Assembly (NCBI RefSeq): GCF_004346225.1
Contig: NZ_SMAJ01000001.1
Span: 310,001-374,000 of the forward strand
Direction: 5' to 3'
DNA from: Paralcaligenes ureilyticus
GTDB lineage: Bacteria > Pseudomonadota > Gammaproteobacteria > Burkholderiales > Burkholderiaceae_B
DNA: 64,000 bases
Positions 61,815 to 64,000 of the stretch are shown in pieces; the stretch's first letter is position 1; every line of letters starts with the position of its first letter. Both the position numbers and the translations under genes were made by a program. The notes beneath the pieces were generated by a model, which worked only from the letters and a program-made list of their open reading frames with translations, did no database searches and was not told where the DNA came from.

Positions 61815-62315
61815 ATGATAGCCAGCGGGGCCCTAAAGCTCGACCGAATAGATATACGCATACTTTCCCATCTCCAGAAAAACAGCCGCATCACCAACGT
61901 CATGCTTGCCGATGCAGTAGGTTTGTCGCAAAGCCCTTGCCTGATCCGCGTCAAGCGCCTTGAGAAGGCCGGCTACATCACCGGTTACGGCGCGCATATC
62001 CCGCTGGAGAAACTGGGCAACGTCCAAATTGTCTTTACCGAGGTGACGCTTGCCGACCACCGTAGCGAAGATTTCGCCCGATTCGAGCGGGGCATACGCA
62101 ATATCGATGAGATAGTGGAATGCCATTTGGTCAGTGGCGGCTACGATTACCTGTTGAAATTTGTGACCCACGGGGTCTCCCATTACCAAAGCGTTATCGA
62201 AGGCCTGCTTGAACAGCATCTGTGCATTGACAAGTATTTCAGTTATATCGTCATCAAATCACCTTTCGTCAAAAGCAACCCATCGCTGGAAAAATTCCTG
62301 CCGCCTGTGGGATGA
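61815..62315 (+). CDS. Lrp/AsnC-family transcriptional regulator
   Basis: A 166-residue Lrp regulator. HTH residues about 10-55 (LDRIDIRILSHLQKNSRITN, then LADAVGLSQSPCLIRVKRLE), followed by a RAM effector domain. Start ATG 61815 has CGGAGT just upstream; the open frame before it is not family-like. It lies between the aminotransferase and the dehydrogenase and probably senses an amino acid linked to them. Confidence 0.92.
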   Translation: MIASGALKLDRIDIRILSHLQKNSRITNVMLADAVGLSQSPCLIRVKRLEKAGYITGYGAHIPLEKLGNVQIVFTEVTLADHRSEDFARFERGIRNIDEIVECHLVSGGYDYLLKFVTHGVSHYQSVIEGLLEQHLCIDKYFSYIVIKSPFVKSNPSLEKFLPPVG

Positions 62316-62381
62316 ACGTCTTTGTACGGTACCCGCTGACGGATTTTGATTCAACTCCAAACCTTTCAAATACCCCACACA

Positions 62382-63473
62382 ATGAAAACACACTACAAGA
62401 TTGCAGTCCTCCCAGGAGATGGTATTGGCAAGGAGGTCATTCCCGAGGGTTTACGCGTGGTTAAAGCCGCCGCGCAGCGTTTTGGCATTGCGCTGGAACT
62501 CGTCGAGTTCGACTGGGCCAGTTGCGACTATTACGCACAGACCGGCAGCATGATGCCCGACAACTGGAAAGAGCTGCTTCTTCCCATGGATGCGATTTAT
62601 TTCGGCGCCGTGGGCTGGCCCGCCATCGTCGCTGACCACATTTCGCTCTGGGGCTCACTGCTGAAATTTCGCAGGGAATTCGACCAGTATATTAATCTGC
62701 GGCCGGCGCAAACCTTTGCCGGGGTGCGCAGCCCGCTGGCCGGCCGCACCGCGGGCGATATCGATATGCTGATCGTGCGCGAAAACACCGAAGGCGAGTA
62801 CTCGTCGGTTGGCGGCATCATGTATGAAGGCACGGAAAACGAAGTGGTCATGCAGCAGTCGATCTTTTCGCGCCGCGGCACAGAACGGGTGATGAAGTTT
62901 GCTTTCGAGCTGGCAAAAACGCGGGCTCGCAAACACGTCACCGTGGCCACCAAAAGCAACGGTATTTCCATCTCGATGCCCTGGTGGGATGCGAGGGCCA
63001 GCGAAGTGGCCAGCGCGTACCCCGACATCAGTTGGGACAAGCAGCACATCGACATTCTATGCGCCCGCTTTGTGTTAAGCCCGGAGCGCTTTGACGTGGT
63101 CGTGGCCTCCAACCTTTTCGGCGACATCTTGTCCGATCTTGGGCCCGCCTGCACCGGCACGATCGGCCTGGCTCCCTCGGCCAACCTGAATCCGGAACGC
63201 CGTTTTCCGTCGTTGTTCGAGCCCGTGCACGGCTCGGCGCCCGATATCTATGGCAAGAACATCGCCAATCCGGTCGCGGCCATCTGGTCGGGCGCCATGA
63301 TGCTCGACTTCCTGACCAACAGCAAGGGGGCAGGGCACGAGGCTCACGATGCTATTCTTGCCGCGATCAAGGCGGTGCTGATATCGGGTCCGCATACCCC
63401 CGATTTAGGCGGCAAGGCCTCGACAACCGACGTGGGCAAGGCCATTGCCGAACGGCTGCTGGCTTCGAACTAG
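62382..63473 (+). CDS. Isocitrate/isopropylmalate-family dehydrogenase, tartrate dehydrogenase (TtuC) type
   Basis: A 363-residue beta-decarboxylating dehydrogenase. Landmarks are LPGDGIGKEVIPEGLRVV, AIYFGAVGWPAIVADHISLW (tartrate type rather than LeuB), FDQYINLRPAQ, VRENTEGEYSSVGG and SNLFGDILSDLGP. It oxidises D-malate, tartrate or a 3-alkylmalate with NAD+ and Mn2+/Mg2+. It is not LeuB of the leuCD copy at 7 kb. Start ATG 62382 is 66 bp after the Lrp stop. Confidence 0.9.
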   Translation: MKTHYKIAVLPGDGIGKEVIPEGLRVVKAAAQRFGIALELVEFDWASCDYYAQTGSMMPDNWKELLLPMDAIYFGAVGWPAIVADHISLWGSLLKFRREFDQYINLRPAQTFAGVRSPLAGRTAGDIDMLIVRENTEGEYSSVGGIMYEGTENEVVMQQSIFSRRGTERVMKFAFELAKTRARKHVTVATKSNGISISMPWWDARASEVASAYPDISWDKQHIDILCARFVLSPERFDVVVASNLFGDILSDLGPACTGTIGLAPSANLNPERRFPSLFEPVHGSAPDIYGKNIANPVAAIWSGAMMLDFLTNSKGAGHEAHDAILAAIKAVLISGPHTPDLGGKASTTDVGKAIAERLLASN

Positions 63474-63479
63474 GCAGTT

Positions 63480-63548
63480 GGCACCCACGAGGGGTGCCAC
63501 TACAAATACATATCTCTGGATTCTGTAGTGCCACCCCTTGTGGGTGGC
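63480..63548. repeat. REP-like imperfect inverted repeat
   Basis: A 25-bp arm (63480-63504) and its near-complement (63524-63548), with about three mismatches, enclose a 19-base spacer. Reading along it gives GGCACCCACGAGGGGTGCCA and later GTAGTGCCACCCCTTGTGGG. A second small palindrome, GACAGGC-N5-GCCTGTC, follows at 63586-63604. Such GTGGGTGCCACTACA-like units are typical of dispersed intergenic elements. It lies in the 132-bp gap between convergent genes and may also act as a bidirectional terminator. Confidence 0.6.
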
Positions 63549-63605
63549 AAAACCCCGACCAGCAAAACTGGTATCTTGCATCGATGACAGGCACAAGGCC
63601 TGTCG

Positions 63606-64000
63606 CTACAGGCCAAGCCATCGCATCACCCCGTTGCCGGCCACGCGGCCGCTGGCCAGGCATGCGGTCAGCAGGTAGCCGCCGGTCGGAGCTTCCCAAT
63701 CCAGCATTTCGCCCGCGCAAAACACGCCCGGCAAAGCCCGCAGCATTAAATCGTCATTCAAACCATCGAACTGCACGCCACCCGCCGTACTGATGGCCTC
63801 ATCCAGCGGCCGCATGCCCACAAGGCGCACAGGCAGGCATTTGATGGCTCGCGCCAAAATTTCAGGATGCTCAAAGGCTGTTCTTGGCAGGCATTCGCGC
63901 AATAAACCGACCTTGACGCCATGCAGGCCCAGCCGGCTGCCCAAGTGACTGGACCAGGAACGGGCGCCGCGCGGCCTGGCGACCTCGGCCAGCACATACG
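63606..64000 (-). CDS. FAD-dependent flavoprotein, TIGR03862/BaiN-like (C-terminal part, truncated by the window edge)
   Basis: The C-terminal part of a flavoprotein continues past the right edge, so only about 130 residues are seen. The stretch [20 protein letters not shown] and then [20 protein letters not shown] is the signature of TIGR03862-type HI0933-like flavoproteins (NAD(P)/FAD-dependent). The start lies outside the window. Confidence 0.88.
   Translation of the reverse strand, partial: YVLAEVARPRGARSWSSHLGSRLGLHGVKVGLLRECLPRTAFEHPEILARAIKCLPVRLVGMRPLDEAISTAGGVQFDGLNDDLMLRALPGVFCAGEMLDWEAPTGGYLLTACLASGRVAGNGVMRWLGL

Noticed and set aside
63586-63604. Small palindrome as a separate attachment site
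   Set aside because: It is only 7 bp per arm and follows the REP-like repeat. There is no integrase or tRNA gene, so it was not called an attachment site.

Overview
The window looks like an accessory, catabolism-centred stretch of a chromosome from a GC-rich betaproteobacterium, most likely Burkholderiales and probably Alcaligenaceae (Bordetella, Achromobacter or Pusillimonas relatives). The basis is the density of LysR regulators and ABC uptake operons, the secreted PXPV-like protein, the style of the leuCD copy and the TIGR03862-type flavoprotein at the right edge. This is judgement by eye, not a database result. I see no rRNA, tRNA, CRISPR array, transposase or phage gene.

Layout. (1) 0-6 kb: GntR regulator and metallo-beta-lactamase-fold hydrolase, aldose 1-epimerase, an unknown protein, a winged-helix/nucleotidyltransferase (MNT) plus HEPN pair, and a small secreted protein. 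(2) 6-10.6 kb: a LysR regulator divergent from leuC-leuD and an MFS carrier. (3) 10.8-22.5 kb: a dipeptide-type ABC transporter (binding protein, two permeases, two ATPases) with two D-amino-acid-oxidase-fold flavoproteins, the iron-sulfur and FAD/NAD subunits of an opine-oxidase-like complex, a LysR regulator and an MmgE/PrpD protein. (4) 22.5-24.8 kb: an Xre-type antitoxin with a RES toxin, then an HxlR repressor divergent from a short-chain dehydrogenase. (5) 25-33 kb: a branched-chain-amino-acid-type ABC transporter (LivJHMGF) flanked by two cysteine hydrolases of the N-carbamoylsarcosine amidase family, with LuxR and LysR regulators. (6) 33-36.7 kb: a CitE/HpcH-like lyase, AlkB, a SnoaL-like protein and an aldo/keto reductase. 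(7) 36.7-45.4 kb: a LysR regulator divergent from a spermidine/putrescine-type ABC transporter with a HAD hydrolase, a PuuB-like oxidase and a GMC oxidoreductase. (8) 45.5-57.9 kb, minus strand: AraC regulator, a three-subunit opine-oxidase-like enzyme, a dipeptide-type transporter with a fused double ATPase, a second PuuB-like oxidase plus HAD pair, and an aldehyde dehydrogenase. (9) 58-64 kb: GNAT, GhrA-like reductase, omega-aminotransferase, Lrp regulator, tartrate/malate-type dehydrogenase, a REP-like inverted repeat and a partial flavoprotein.

How it fits together. Regions 3, 7 and 8 share one plan: an importer for a small amine, opine or peptide-like compound is cotranscribed with flavin oxidases that would cleave a secondary or primary amine C-N bond inside the cell. 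The aldehydes, keto acids or hydroxy acids released could be handled by the aldehyde dehydrogenase, aminotransferase, GhrA-like reductase and dehydrogenase of regions 8 and 9. Substrates cannot be read from sequence. The most distinctive patterns are the two full alpha/beta/gamma oxidase modules joined to Dpp-type transporters, and the HAD plus PuuB-like pair that occurs twice with different transporter types.
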